Source: Phycisphaerae bacterium
GTDB lineage: Bacteria; Chloroflexota; Anaerolineae; 4572-78; J111
Assembly (NCBI GenBank): GCA_028285035.1
Contig: JANQQF010000049.1
Span: 15,640-79,639 of the forward strand
Length of the DNA stretch: 64,000 bases
Reading direction: 5' to 3'
Numbering within the stretch: position 1 is the stretch's first letter; every line of letters starts with the position of its first letter. The notes below the pieces were generated by a model. It saw only the letters and a list, made by a program, of their open reading frames with translations, was not told where the DNA came from and did not search any database. Positions 43,054 through 52,355 of the stretch are shown in pieces. The position numbers were made by a program, and so were the translations under genes.

Positions 43054-44076
43054 ATGATGAACAGCTTGGAGACAGACTCATTATCACACCTACCCTTAGG
43101 TTGGGCGCGGACAAATACAGATTGTTCGACTCTCAATCAAGTGAAGCTTCCCTTCACCTCACAAGTGTGGATTCCAACGGCGGATATTTCACATCAACAC
43201 AGTTTTGCGGACATTTATCGCGAGCAATTGAGTACACTACCAAATGGCTTTGTCTTGCAAAGCTGTGACCCGGCCTTGCGAGATTATCTAATTGAGCAAG
43301 GATGTCAGGTGGTGGCGATGGGCGTGGAGGCGGTATTAGATTTGCCGTGGCGAGGCAAACGCTCAGTGCGGGAGTTGGCTCGACGAGGCCGACGACACGG
43401 AGCCGTGAAAGAAATCAAGCCAACGATTACCAACCAACGAAAGTTAGCCCAACTGATTCGAGATACCGTTCACGGGCAAGGACCACAATTAAGATACACA
43501 GCTCGACCTGAATTTGATGATAGTACCCGCTGTTTTGCTCTTGAAACGCCACAGCAAAAATGGCTCACCACTATCACGCTCTCCAAAGTCAGCCCAAGCT
43601 ATGCTCACACGGAGCTTTGGCTGCGTCGACACGATGCTCCCGTTGGGGTGATGGAAGCACTGATTAGTGCTATTGCCCAACAGCTTGCTTCGGAGGGCGT
43701 TACTCAATTGAGTTTGGGCAATGTCTCACCACCGCCATATTCAGAAAGTCTCGATATTTTCACTGAGAATCGGCATCCCCAAGAACAGTGGGTACGCAGC
43801 CAACTTGCGTTTCGATTGGGGCGTGCTAGCAAATTCGCTTTTAATTATGAAGGCTTGTGGCACTTCAAGAATAAGTTCACCCCACGCTGGCAACCTTCAT
43901 ATTTATGTGCTTCGCCAAACTTATCTTGGGCCACTCTGATTGGATTGGGGCAGGTAATGGGCTATTTTGATTTGGTCAGATACAACTTACAAAAATTAGC
44001 CACCCAATCTTTCCCAACATTTAAGCCACAAACACAAGCTACATCGAGGCGTAATCTTGGCATTTCAGAAATTTAG
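43054..44076 (+). CDS. DUF2156 (phosphatidylglycerol lysyltransferase C-terminal-like) protein
   Basis: A 340-residue GNAT-fold protein resembling the soluble C-terminal half of MprF: WRGKRSVRELARRGRRHGAV, GVTQLSLGNVSPPP and LWHFKNKFTPRWQPSYLC, a hallmark of DUF2156. MprF enzymes move an amino acid from tRNA to a lipid; this short version has no flippase helices and may work on another acceptor. Ribosome site AAAGGA. Single gene bordered by terminators on both sides. Confidence 0.75.
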   Translation: MMNSLETDSLSHLPLGWARTNTDCSTLNQVKLPFTSQVWIPTADISHQHSFADIYREQLSTLPNGFVLQSCDPALRDYLIEQGCQVVAMGVEAVLDLPWRGKRSVRELARRGRRHGAVKEIKPTITNQRKLAQLIRDTVHGQGPQLRYTARPEFDDSTRCFALETPQQKWLTTITLSKVSPSYAHTELWLRRHDAPVGVMEALISAIAQQLASEGVTQLSLGNVSPPPYSESLDIFTENRHPQEQWVRSQLAFRLGRASKFAFNYEGLWHFKNKFTPRWQPSYLCASPNLSWATLIGLGQVMGYFDLVRYNLQKLATQSFPTFKPQTQATSRRNLGISEI

Positions 44077-44080
44077 AATC

Positions 44081-44114
44081 AAAAAGGCCGTAGCACTTTG
44101 GCTACGACCTTTTT
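44081..44114. terminator. bidirectional terminator
   Basis: AAAAAGGCCGTAGC (44081-44094) pairs with GCTACGACCTTTTT (44101-44114), one mismatch, with A-run and T-run on either side. It serves both the DUF2156 gene and the opposing DUF5666 gene. Confidence 0.85.
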
Positions 44115-44142
44115 AGATTATTCGATTATATGCTTGTCAAGC

Positions 44143-44811
44143 TTAGGCGTTATCGCTGTTTCCAGTTCGGTTGCCGCGCTCACCACCTTGCCCGATGAAG
44201 ATCAGGTCGGCATCCAGTGAGCCATCGTCTTGCAGTTCACCATAAGCGCGGATCTTGCTGTCTGTGGTGATGTCAGCCAAGGAGCCAGTTTCACCATCTC
44301 GACCTAAGCGATACTCAGTGTCGCCATCTACAGTGATTGTCGTGGTTTCGCCATCGCGCCCTTCAACAGTGATGGTGCTACCATCAACGGCTGTTACCTG
44401 CCCCCCGGCTTTGTCTCCATCGGGAGCTACGACGATGGCTCGGGCATCGACGGAACCGTCATCATTGCGCTGACCACGCACTTTTACGTTGTCACCCACC
44501 GCGATGTCACTCAAGCTACCTTCTGTCTGACTTTCAACCAATTGAATGGTGGTGTCATCATCTACATTCACTGTCACACTCTCGCCATTGCGGTTTTGAA
44601 TGGTTAGGCTATCTGTACCAACGGCTGTTACTTCCCCGCCAGCGCCTCGACGTCCACCCCGTCGGGCTTCAAGTTCACTACCATCCAACTCAATCCCTGG
44701 CCCACGTTGGGGTGCATCTTGTACATTTGTTTGAGCAAAGGCTGCGGCACTACTTCCCAAGATTGCCACCACTAAAGCTGAGCCTACCATAAATTTTGTT
44801 AAGCGTTTCAT
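44143..44811 (-). CDS. secreted DUF5666-domain protein
   Basis: A 222-residue exported protein. Start ATG 44811 (AAAGGACAACAAACA upstream) gives a signal MKRLTKFMVGSALVVAILGS SAAAFA with cleavage at AFA-QT. The rest has three similar beta units with DUF5666 features: GGEVTAVGTDSLTIQNRNGE, GGQVTAVDGSTITVEGRDGE, and linkers with LSDIAVGDNVKVRGQRNDDG. Strongly acidic. A role at the cell surface in binding or redox is unknown. A possible promoter GTGACA-18-CATAAT lies at 44889-44860 on this strand. Confidence 0.78.
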   Translation of the reverse strand: MKRLTKFMVGSALVVAILGSSAAAFAQTNVQDAPQRGPGIELDGSELEARRGGRRGAGGEVTAVGTDSLTIQNRNGESVTVNVDDDTTIQLVESQTEGSLSDIAVGDNVKVRGQRNDDGSVDARAIVVAPDGDKAGGQVTAVDGSTITVEGRDGETTTITVDGDTEYRLGRDGETGSLADITTDSKIRAYGELQDDGSLDADLIFIGQGGERGNRTGNSDNA

Positions 44812-45303
44812 TGTTTGTTGTCCTTTTGATAAATAAATTCTCGTTTTTGTTATTTTGAAATTATGATTAAAAATAAGTTCGATTGTCACATAATTGTTGA
44901 TGCATCACGTTTATGTTTGATCTTGGTGTTAGAATACAAGGCTTATTTGAAAAAAAGCCAAGAATTCCCTGAGTGTTTCCTGAGAAAGATTAGATAATTC
45001 GCAAAGAATAATTACGAATAAAGACATAGAGTTGCTCCCAATCGACCTAAAAGTGAACAAACTTCGGTGAATTATTAATAAGTAAATCGGACATCAGCCC
45101 TGTTATCCCTGCTATTCATCCTTCCAAACTTTTATTTTTTGATATGTCCTTCCGGTTTACTCAATTCCTGACACAGGGTTGTCAGGGGCAATGGATTAGA
45201 ATAAGATTGTTCGAATTTAAGTTTCAAATAAGTGTGGATAAAATCAGGAATCTGGAAATGTACTTCCGGGCTCCTAGTTGAAAATATTTTAAGGAGGCAA
45301 ACA
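44812..45303. promoter_or_regulatory. 492-base divergent intergenic region
   Basis: No gene seen. For the leftward gene, a possible promoter GTGACA (44889-44884) and CATAAT (44865-44860). For the rightward gene, TTGTCA (45179-45184) and TAAGAT (45202-45207) 17 bases apart, with a small hairpin CCTGACA/TGTCAGG (45167-45173 and 45180-45186) over the -35. The middle is AT-rich with no obvious structure. Confidence 0.45.
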
Positions 45304-45669
45304 ATGGCAATTGATCAAGAACTACTAAAACGGGTGCAAGAAATTGTATCCGAGCAACCTGATATTATGGAAAAACGAATGTTTGGTGGAATTGGCTTTT
45401 TTGTGAATGGCAATTACGCTTGTGGGGTCAGCGGCAAGGGCAATTTGGTAGTGCGGGTTGGCCCAGATCGATATGTTGAAGCCTTAAATCATCCACACGC
45501 CCGAGAGATGGACATCACTGGGCGGCCAATGCGGGGTTGGGTCTTCGTCGATGATGAAGGGTATGAAGAAAAACGAGATTTGAGTCAGTGGGTTCAGCTT
45601 GGCCTAGATTTTGCTAGCTCACTGCCGCCGAAGGAGAAGAAGCAGCAAGGTGGCAAAGTTTCAGAGTAG
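45304..45669 (+). CDS. TfoX N-terminal domain protein
   Basis: A 121-residue protein of the TfoX/Sxy N-terminal family: KRMFGGIGFFVNGNYACGVS, VRVGPDRYVEAL, GRPMRGWVFVDDEG. The domain is linked to competence regulation in gamma-proteobacteria but is widespread alone with unknown job. ATG 45304 has AAGGAGG upstream. The last nine codons (KQQGGKVSE) and the stop TAG lie inside an inverted word repeat (AGCAAGGTGGCAAAG...CAGAGTAGCAAGGG), so the C-terminus appears to be repeat-derived. Confidence 0.82.
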   Translation: MAIDQELLKRVQEIVSEQPDIMEKRMFGGIGFFVNGNYACGVSGKGNLVVRVGPDRYVEALNHPHAREMDITGRPMRGWVFVDDEGYEEKRDLSQWVQLGLDFASSLPPKEKKQQGGKVSE

Positions 45670-45731
45670 CAAGGGGGTAGGGTTAATAAATGAGGCTACC
45701 TGCTCCCTTGCTACTCTGCTACGCTACCCCC
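45643..45731. repeat. inverted word repeat overlapping the TfoX stop
   Basis: CAGAGTAGCAAGGG (45662-45675) pairs perfectly with CCCTTGCTACTCTG (45705-45718), gap 29 bases; preceded by the related word AGCAAGGTGGCAAAG. Confidence 0.65.
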
Positions 45732-45806
45732 ACATCACAATTGACAAGTTTGTTTCATCCACAATTTGATCTACAATTACCTAACCATACCTGAAAGGAT
45801 AGACAA

Positions 45807-46388
45807 ATGGATTTCACGATTTCTTTGCCGGACTGGGCAATTGCAGAATTGAAAACGCTTCCTGAAACAATGTCGACCTTGGAAGAACGAATGGCAGCAG
45901 TTATTCGATTTTCACAGCTAAATTATGAAAACAACACAGGCGGCCCATTTGCGGCTGGTGTTTTTGAACGCGATACGGGAAAAATGGTGGTAATTGGTGT
46001 CAATCGGGTGGTCCCCTCCGATTGTTCATCGGCCCACGCTGAGGTGGTGACCCTCTCGCTGGCGCAAAAACTGCTAGGCACCTTCGATCTAGGCGGGGTG
46101 GGAATGCCTGCGCATCAGTTGGTGGTCAATTGGCGACCGTGTGCGATGTGTTATGGCGCGGTAATTTGGTCGGGTATTCAGTCGCTGGTGATTGCCGGGG
46201 ATGGGCCAGAATTAGAAGAAATCACTGGGTTTGATGAAGGGCCCGTTCATCCCGAATGGGAGGCTGAGCTGACCAAGCGCGGTATCTCCGTGACAAACAA
46301 TGTTCTTCGTGATGATGCCTGTAAAGTATTCCATGGTTTCGCCAATAGCGGGAGCTTGGTCTACAACGGACGGCTTGGGGCTGAGTAG
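45807..46388 (+). CDS. nucleoside/cytosine-type deaminase (CDA fold)
   Basis: A 193-residue zinc deaminase. SAHAEVVTLSLAQ gives the zinc His and catalytic Glu (HAE), and NWRPCAMCYGAVIWSG the two zinc Cys (PCxxC). Overall arrangement is like guanine deaminase GuaD or tRNA adenosine deaminase-type proteins. N-terminal 40 residues are not part of the usual fold. AAAGGATAG ribosome site. Substrate is probably a purine base or nucleoside. Confidence 0.85.
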   Translation: MDFTISLPDWAIAELKTLPETMSTLEERMAAVIRFSQLNYENNTGGPFAAGVFERDTGKMVVIGVNRVVPSDCSSAHAEVVTLSLAQKLLGTFDLGGVGMPAHQLVVNWRPCAMCYGAVIWSGIQSLVIAGDGPELEEITGFDEGPVHPEWEAELTKRGISVTNNVLRDDACKVFHGFANSGSLVYNGRLGAE

Positions 46389-46391
46389 CAG

Positions 46392-46407
46392 GCAGAATGA
46401 ATTCTGC
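46392..46407. terminator. short palindrome after deaminase
   Basis: GCAGAAT-GA-ATTCTGC, seven-base arms, just after the deaminase stop. No T-run, so a weak terminator at best. A TATAAT at 46536-46541 without a good -35 may start the next gene. Confidence 0.35.
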
Positions 46408-46583
46408 TGCGAGAAAAAGAAGCAGGATAAATCAGGTTGAAATTTTGCTTCAATTCAGTGGATTGAGTCTGTTTTGAACAGACCTATTTATAAGTAGCCC
46501 TAAATTTATGAACATTAAGAATTTAGTTCGGTAATTATAATGATGGAATTTGCCCAAAAAATCAATCTATAGCGAGTAAATCA

Positions 46584-47357
46584 ATGAAAGACAAAGACCT
46601 TATCCAACTCTACAATCAAGATCAACGCATTGCGGTGACCTATCCAGATACGCGCCGGGAAGAAACTGCTCATGTGGTCCGGCACATCGGTCTGGGTGAA
46701 GGGGCACCTGGAACGGTGCTCTATGCCGATTTGACCGAGGCAAATGCCGATACCCTTATTCAGGAACAAATCAATTTTTTCAAGCAAATCGGTCAGGAAT
46801 TTGAGTGGAAGGTGTTTGACTTTGACCAGCCAGCCAACTTGCAAAATCGACTGGCTCAACACGGCTTTATGGTGGAGGAGGCTGAGGCGATCATGGTGCT
46901 GCCGATTATCGAAGCACCTGATATGTTGCGTCAGCCGATTCAGGCTGATGTGCGACAAGTCATTGATCTAACAGGGTTGAAGGATCTCAAACACATCGAA
47001 GATACTGTTTGGCAGGAAGATCATCAATGGCTCATTGATAATTTAGACAACAGCCTCACCCACCACCCCGACCAAATAAGTATTTTCATTGCTTACATCG
47101 ACAACAATCCGGCCAGTGCTGCCTGGATTTACTACCCACCAAATAGCCGTTTTGCCAGCCTTTGGGGTGGATCAACGCTGGCTGAGTATCGCAAACAGGG
47201 GCTGTACACGGCCTTGTTAGCCCATCGTCTACAAGAGGCCGCAACCCGCCACATCGATTACCTCACCGTCGATGCTAGCCCAATGAGCCAACCGATTTTA
47301 GAAAAGTTCGGCTTTCAGGTGCTCGGAATGTCCTATCCATGTCAATGGAAAGGATAA
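46584..47357 (+). CDS. GNAT-family N-acetyltransferase
   Basis: A 257-residue protein. The C-terminal half is a GNAT domain: ASLWGGSTLAEYRKQGLYTA is the acetyl-CoA loop (R-x-x-G-L), then LLAHRLQEAATRH and PILEKFGFQVLG. The N-terminal half (FDQPANLQNRLAQHGFMVEE) resembles a degenerate GNAT-like repeat. Substrate unknown. No close neighbours in function. Confidence 0.8.
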   Translation: MKDKDLIQLYNQDQRIAVTYPDTRREETAHVVRHIGLGEGAPGTVLYADLTEANADTLIQEQINFFKQIGQEFEWKVFDFDQPANLQNRLAQHGFMVEEAEAIMVLPIIEAPDMLRQPIQADVRQVIDLTGLKDLKHIEDTVWQEDHQWLIDNLDNSLTHHPDQISIFIAYIDNNPASAAWIYYPPNSRFASLWGGSTLAEYRKQGLYTALLAHRLQEAATRHIDYLTVDASPMSQPILEKFGFQVLGMSYPCQWKG

Positions 47358-47470
47358 TTTTTACCCAACCTTCCATTCTTTCAGCCTTCCAAAATTAACT
47401 GTTGCTCTATTTGTGTAACGTCCCCTGCATCACCATTCCACTCTAACAATGTGTAGCCCTCCAAAAAATA

Positions 47471-47479
47471 TGCTATACT
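47471..47479 (+). promoter_or_regulatory. extended -10 promoter of trmFO
   Basis: TGCTATACT is an extended -10 element (TGnTATACT) ending 7 bases before the trmFO ATG, which places transcription start at the start codon. There is no Shine-Dalgarno sequence, so a leaderless message is likely. Confidence 0.6.
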
Positions 47480-47486
47480 AACACGC

Positions 47487-48845
47487 ATGACAAAATTAAC
47501 TATTATCGGCGGTGGTCTCGCAGGCACCGAGGCAGCTTGGCAGGCTGCGAACCGTGGCATCGCCGTAACTTTATATGAAATGCGTCCGGTCAAAAATACC
47601 CCGGCGCACGTCAGTAATCATCTAGCGGAATTGGTCTGTAGCAACTCGCTAGGCAGTGACTTGCCCGACCGTGCCCCAGGCATGCTCAAGGCTGAGATTC
47701 GGGCGTTGGACTCGCTCATTTTGCAGGTTGCTGAACAAACGTCCGTACCTGCGGGTGGGGCCTTGGCAGTGGATCGAGACAAATTTGCCGAGGTTGTCAC
47801 CCAATACATCGAGGGACATCCGCTGATTGAGCTACGGCGGGAAGAGATGCCCTACATCCCTGATACGCCAACAATCATTGCCTCTGGCCCCCTTACCTCT
47901 GACGCCTTGACCACTGAGATTGCCGCCATATCTGGCACCGAACATCTCTACTTCTATGATGCCCTCTCGCCAATCGTTGAGATTGAGTCGATCAATATGG
48001 ATATTGCCTTTCGGGCCAGCCGCTATGAGCGTGGCGACCAAGCTGAAGGGGATTATATCAACTGCCCTTTTAGCAAGGAAGAGTATGAAGCCTTTGTTGA
48101 GGCATTGCGTCAGGCTGAAAAAATCACCCTCAAGAAGTTTGAGGAAGAGGATGAGCACTTCTTTGAGATGTGTCTACCTGTGGAGGAAATCGCGCGGCGG
48201 GGTGATAAGGCGCTGGCCTTTGGGCCGATGCGCCCTGTCGGCATCACCGACCCACGTACAGGTCGCTGGCCTTATGCGGTGCTACAACTTCGCCAAGATA
48301 ACCTAGCTGGCACGCTCTACAATTTAGTCGGATTCCAAACCAACCTCAAATGGGGTGAGCAACGACGAGTGTTCCGCATGATTCCAGGCTTGGAGCAGGC
48401 GGAATTTATGCGATATGGGATGATGCATCGCAACACCTATATCAACTCGCCCACCCTACTCCGCCCGACAATGCAGTGGCACGATCGCGATGATCTATAT
48501 TTTGCGGGGCAAATTACCGGGGTTGAAGGCTATGTAGGCAATGCAGCCACAGGATTACTGGCAGGCATAAACGCGGCCCGACTGATTCAGGGGCAAACCC
48601 AGGTCGTCTTCCCACAAACGACAATGCTTGGGGCGCTGTGTCATTATGTTACCCACGCTGAACCCAAAGACTTTCAGCCGATGAAAGCCAACTTTGGGCT
48701 AATGCCTCCCTTCGAGCCAAAAATCCGTAATAAACAGGCCCGATATGAAACATACGTTGAGCGGGGCAAGACTGATTTGATGGCTCTTATTGAGCGTACT
48801 GATTTACGAGCAAGCCTAGCTCAAGCAGCAGAGATTGTTATGTGA
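47487..48845 (+). CDS. trmFO: folate/FAD-dependent tRNA (uracil-5-)-methyltransferase TrmFO
   Basis: Makes ribothymidine at position 54 of tRNA using methylenetetrahydrofolate and FADH2. The 452-residue product has the FAD loop [25 protein letters not shown], and the signature [13 protein letters not shown] with the catalytic Cys, then [15 protein letters not shown] and [16 protein letters not shown]. Full length for the family. Likely leaderless transcript. Confidence 0.96.
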   Translation: MTKLTIIGGGLAGTEAAWQAANRGIAVTLYEMRPVKNTPAHVSNHLAELVCSNSLGSDLPDRAPGMLKAEIRALDSLILQVAEQTSVPAGGALAVDRDKFAEVVTQYIEGHPLIELRREEMPYIPDTPTIIASGPLTSDALTTEIAAISGTEHLYFYDALSPIVEIESINMDIAFRASRYERGDQAEGDYINCPFSKEEYEAFVEALRQAEKITLKKFEEEDEHFFEMCLPVEEIARRGDKALAFGPMRPVGITDPRTGRWPYAVLQLRQDNLAGTLYNLVGFQTNLKWGEQRRVFRMIPGLEQAEFMRYGMMHRNTYINSPTLLRPTMQWHDRDDLYFAGQITGVEGYVGNAATGLLAGINAARLIQGQTQVVFPQTTMLGALCHYVTHAEPKDFQPMKANFGLMPPFEPKIRNKQARYETYVERGKTDLMALIERTDLRASLAQAAEIVM

Positions 48846-48899
48846 AAGTTTGTATCAAGAAACATACTTATACATATTGGTAATTAGTGAATGGTAATT

Positions 48900-48940
48900 G
48901 GTAATTGTCGCTAGGCTTACGCAATTACTATTTATTAATT
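48900..48940. repeat. 41-bp dispersed repeat, copy 1
   Basis: GGTAATTGTCGCTAGGCTTA and the following 21 bases match 33 of 41 positions of a second copy at 52308-52348. It can form GTAATTG/CAATTAC pairing. It precedes the histidine kinase gene and fills what would otherwise be an N-terminal extension of that frame. Confidence 0.6.
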
Positions 48941-48958
48941 ACTCATTTCGGAGACCGT

Positions 48959-50200
48959 GTGAAAAATCCACCACTGGCGCAATGGCTGCAAGACCACACT
49001 GATATGTTTAGCACAACCAAATATGCTGAGGATAGCGCCTTTCACGCCGCCCTTTTCGAAAACTTGATTGACATGGTGCTCCACGGACAAACACATCTCA
49101 TCGACTCCATTTTGGAAAGTGCTGCCACCCACGCTGTCGGGGTGGGACGAGGCTTGACAAACTTACTCCGTGTCCCCCAAGCCTTACGTGCCCGGATTTG
49201 GCAACGCATCGGGGAGGAGGTTGATCCCGAACCAGCCTTTGGGATGCTCACTGACCTTGATGAAGCCTTTGTCCACATCATCCGCACGACAATTGATGCC
49301 TACGAAGAAGCGACCAAGCTTACACACGCTGCCAAAGCGGTTGAGATATCACGTCTCTACAGCGAGTCTGAGCAAAAAGTGATGAGATTTGCTGCAGAAG
49401 TCTCACGCGGGAATCGCGAGTTAGCCCGCCTGGAACAAGCCAAGACTGACTTCATCAGCATTGCCGCACATGAACTGAAAACACCGCTCACCCTCATCCA
49501 AGGCTATGTTAACATTTTGGAAGAGATGGATCTGAATGATCAAGCCCAATCATTAATAAAAGGTATTGAACGAGGTACCAGAAGAATGGGTGTGATTTTG
49601 AACGATATGCTGGATCTGTCCGCCATCGACACCCAGCAACTGTCCCTCGTTTTTGAACAAGTAAACATAAATCACCTCATTGAGTTGATCCGTCGCCAAA
49701 TTGAAGCCACCTTGCAAGACCGCAAGCAGCGATTTGAGATTAAAGACCTAGAAACACTACCGGTCATCACCGCTGACATTCAACGCATCCATCAAATCTT
49801 CAAACAAATTATCAACAATGCCATCAAATACACCCCTGATGAAGGATGTATTATCGTAAGCGGTAGCCCTTGGCAAAAAAGCCACAATGGGCAAACCGAC
49901 CAGATCAAAGTTACGGTACGGGACACAGGCGTGGGCATTGCTCCCGAAGATCGAGACAGAATCTTTGACAAGTTCTATCGAGCTGGCAACTCTCGTCTAC
50001 ATTCCACTGGGCAAACCAAGTTTATGGGAGCGGGTCCGGGTCTTGGCTTAGCCATCGCCAAAGGATTGATTGAAGCGCACGGCGGCCAAATTTGGGCCGA
50101 AAGCCCCGGCTTTGATGACGAAAACCTACCTGGCAGCACGTTTCACGTCGTGCTTCCTGTCGAAGCGAATTTACCACCTGGGGTAACGCTGTCAGAGTAA
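48959..50200 (+). CDS. cytosolic sensor histidine kinase
   Basis: A 413-residue kinase without membrane helices. N-terminal 170 residues are helical (LFENLIDMVLHGQTHLID, RVPQALRARIWQRIGEEV) and may be a sensory or RsbR-like helical domain. HisKA follows: FISIAAHELKTPLTLIQGYV with the phospho-accepting His. HATPase motifs are NNAIKYTPDEG, VRDTGVGIAPEDRDRIFDKF and GPGLGLAIAKGLIEAHGG. The start GTG at 48959 has GGAGA upstream; an earlier TTG reads through a repeat. No response regulator is adjacent. Confidence 0.88.
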   Translation: MKNPPLAQWLQDHTDMFSTTKYAEDSAFHAALFENLIDMVLHGQTHLIDSILESAATHAVGVGRGLTNLLRVPQALRARIWQRIGEEVDPEPAFGMLTDLDEAFVHIIRTTIDAYEEATKLTHAAKAVEISRLYSESEQKVMRFAAEVSRGNRELARLEQAKTDFISIAAHELKTPLTLIQGYVNILEEMDLNDQAQSLIKGIERGTRRMGVILNDMLDLSAIDTQQLSLVFEQVNINHLIELIRRQIEATLQDRKQRFEIKDLETLPVITADIQRIHQIFKQIINNAIKYTPDEGCIIVSGSPWQKSHNGQTDQIKVTVRDTGVGIAPEDRDRIFDKFYRAGNSRLHSTGQTKFMGAGPGLGLAIAKGLIEAHGGQIWAESPGFDDENLPGSTFHVVLPVEANLPPGVTLSE

Positions 50201-50271
50201 CAAGTCGCAGAATCACAAAAATTTTACCTCTCAGGGACCCAATCATTACAAATTTTCAGGAGAAATTAACA

Positions 50272-51432
50272 TTGAATTTACAACCAGCAAAACGTGCCCA
50301 AGATTTACCCCCCTTCTTTTTCGCCACATTAGGGAAACGTGTGGCAGAATTACGGGCTGAAGGGGCAGATGTAATCACCCTCGATGCAGGCAGTCCCGAT
50401 GTGGCACCAGATCAACGTTTGGTCGAAACACTCAAACAGAACGCAGATGACCCAACTCAGCACAAATATGGTGGTTATGGCGGGCAACCGCCCCTGCGTA
50501 AGGCTATCATTGAGCATTATGGGAAGCGGTATGGCGTCGAGTTAGATGATGCCGAGTTACTGCCTCTCATCGGCTCAAAAGAGGGTTTGGTCAACATGCA
50601 CCTGGCTTGGCTTGATCCAGGTGATGTCTCATTGATTCCCGACCCCTGCTACCCCACTTATTACTTTGCCCCACTACTCGCCGGGGCAAACAGTGAGCGA
50701 TTTAGTCTATTACCTGAGCGCGGTTGGCTGCCCAATCTCGCCGATATTCCAACCGAAACCGCCAAAACAGCTCGGATGATGTGGCTCAACTATCCCAACA
50801 ATCCAACTGGGGGAACAGCCACCCTTGAATTCTTTGCCGAGGCTGTTGATTTTTGTCGGCAGTATGAAATCCTACTTTGCCACGATGCGCCTTATGCTGA
50901 TGTCACTTATGATGGCTATCGCGCTCCGAGCATTCTACAGACACCAGGGGCGAAAGAGATCGCTGTAGAGTTTAATTCACTGTCAAAAACCTACAGTTTA
51001 GCAGGCTGGCGTCTGGGGATGGCCGTCGGCTATGAGGTCGCGGTGCAAGCGCTGGCCAAAATTAAAACTCAGATCGACTCGGGTATTGCCTTGCCTTTAC
51101 AAGCAATGGCCGCTGATGCCTTAATCGGTGACCAGAGTTGGCTGGCCCCACGTAACGAGATTTATCAAGAGCGGCGTGATGTCTGTTTGGCCACAATGGA
51201 CCGAATGGGTCTTGAAACGACCCGACCTAAAGGCGGGCTATACATCTGGTTCCGCGCCCCTGAGGGCTTCACCTCAATGGAATATCACACCCGCGTCCTA
51301 GAAGAGGCTCATATCACCATCACCCCTGGCGATATGTACGGCGAACACGGCAAAGGTTGGATGCGTATTTCACTTGTAACCGATGTAGAGCGATTGAAAG
51401 AAGCAATGGCTCGGTTGGAGAAGATTGGGTAA
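50272..51432 (+). CDS. class I/II aminotransferase
   Basis: A 386-residue PLP enzyme of fold type I. NYPNNPTGGTA is the cofactor-binding Asn region, and FNSLSKTYSLAGWRLGM carries the PLP Lys. The overall layout is close to LL-diaminopimelate and aspartate aminotransferases (DAGSPDVAPDQRLVE). Start TTG 50272 with CAGGAGA. Its stop touches the ATG of the next gene (TAAATG), so they are co-translated. Confidence 0.9.
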   Translation: MNLQPAKRAQDLPPFFFATLGKRVAELRAEGADVITLDAGSPDVAPDQRLVETLKQNADDPTQHKYGGYGGQPPLRKAIIEHYGKRYGVELDDAELLPLIGSKEGLVNMHLAWLDPGDVSLIPDPCYPTYYFAPLLAGANSERFSLLPERGWLPNLADIPTETAKTARMMWLNYPNNPTGGTATLEFFAEAVDFCRQYEILLCHDAPYADVTYDGYRAPSILQTPGAKEIAVEFNSLSKTYSLAGWRLGMAVGYEVAVQALAKIKTQIDSGIALPLQAMAADALIGDQSWLAPRNEIYQERRDVCLATMDRMGLETTRPKGGLYIWFRAPEGFTSMEYHTRVLEEAHITITPGDMYGEHGKGWMRISLVTDVERLKEAMARLEKIG

Positions 51433-52305
51433 ATGTCGACGGATGGCATTATCACCTCCACCAAAAATCAGCGCATTGTTGATGCTCGTAAGCTGGGCCA
51501 GCGAAAACATCGCTTACGACAAAACCGTTTTTTAGTCGAGGGGCTACAACTTTTGAGTTTGGCTGTTGAGGCGGCTTATAAAGCACCAGATCGAGTCGTT
51601 CCCCTCGACGTTTTTTACAGCGAGGAACATTTTACAGGCGAGACCGCCCCTCGCCTTGTTTCGCAATTGTCCGAGCTTGGCGCAACCGCTTTACCTGTCG
51701 CGCCCAACGTCCTCGACACCCTTTCCGACCGCGACACAGCTCAAGGTATTCTCGCTACCTTTACCTTAGGTACCCTGGAATATTCTTTATCGGATTTGAA
51801 TACACTTCAGACGAATGTGAAGCCTTCGCATTCACAAATATCCCATAAACTCATCCTCATCCTCGACCAACTCCAAGATCCCGGCAATCTTGGCACCCTA
51901 ATTCGTACCGCCGACGCAGCTGGGGTAAGAGCCATTATCCTCCGCGAACCGTGTGTCGATCCTTTTGATCCCAAGACTATTCGCGGCACGATGGGGTCAA
52001 TCTTCACCATCCCTTTTATTCGCACCGATGATTTTTCGGCTGTGGTATCACAACTGAGCACAAACGAATATCGGCTGGTTGGGGCTGATGGTCGGTTGGG
52101 GAAATCTTCGTGGACCAGTGAGGTGTTGGCTGGCTCAGTCGGCCTCATTTTGGGGAACGAGGCGCGTGGCTTGGATGAGCACATCCAGGCCGAGGTCAAT
52201 GATTATGTGGCGTTACCCTTGCTCGGACAGGCAGAGAGCTTGAATGTTGCTGTAGCGGGTGGGGTGTTGATGTATGAGTGGGTGCGAGTCAATAGTAAAT
52301 CGTAA
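51433..52305 (+). CDS. TrmH/SpoU-family RNA 2-O-methyltransferase
   Basis: A 290-residue SPOUT methyltransferase with an N-terminal substrate-binding domain (NQRIVDARKLGQRKHRLRQN, FLVEGLQLL) and the catalytic knot: LDQLQDPGNLGTLIRTADAA, LILGNEARGLDEH, SLNVAVAGGVLMYEW. Methylates ribose in 23S rRNA or tRNA. The linker between domains includes a 34-bp dispersed repeat (51804-51837) that adds residues LQTNVKPSHSQ. Starts directly after the aminotransferase stop. Confidence 0.92.
   Translation: MSTDGIITSTKNQRIVDARKLGQRKHRLRQNRFLVEGLQLLSLAVEAAYKAPDRVVPLDVFYSEEHFTGETAPRLVSQLSELGATALPVAPNVLDTLSDRDTAQGILATFTLGTLEYSLSDLNTLQTNVKPSHSQISHKLILILDQLQDPGNLGTLIRTADAAGVRAIILREPCVDPFDPKTIRGTMGSIFTIPFIRTDDFSAVVSQLSTNEYRLVGADGRLGKSSWTSEVLAGSVGLILGNEARGLDEHIQAEVNDYVALPLLGQAESLNVAVAGGVLMYEWVRVNSKS
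51804..51837. repeat. 34-bp dispersed repeat inside a gene
   Basis: ACTTCAGACGAATGTGAAGC onward matches the intergenic copy at 10814-10847 at 29 of 34 positions. It sits in the linker of the TrmH-like protein without breaking the frame. GAATGTGAA/TTCGCATTC can pair within it. Confidence 0.6.
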
Positions 52306-52307
52306 GT

Positions 52308-52348
52308 GGTAATTGTTGCTTTGCTTATGCAAATACTCTTTACTGATT
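52308..52348. repeat. 41-bp dispersed repeat, copy 2
   Basis: Matches the copy at 48900-48940 at 33 of 41 positions. It fills the gap between the TrmH-like and asparaginase genes, which converge. Confidence 0.6.
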
Positions 52349-52355
52349 GCCAAGA

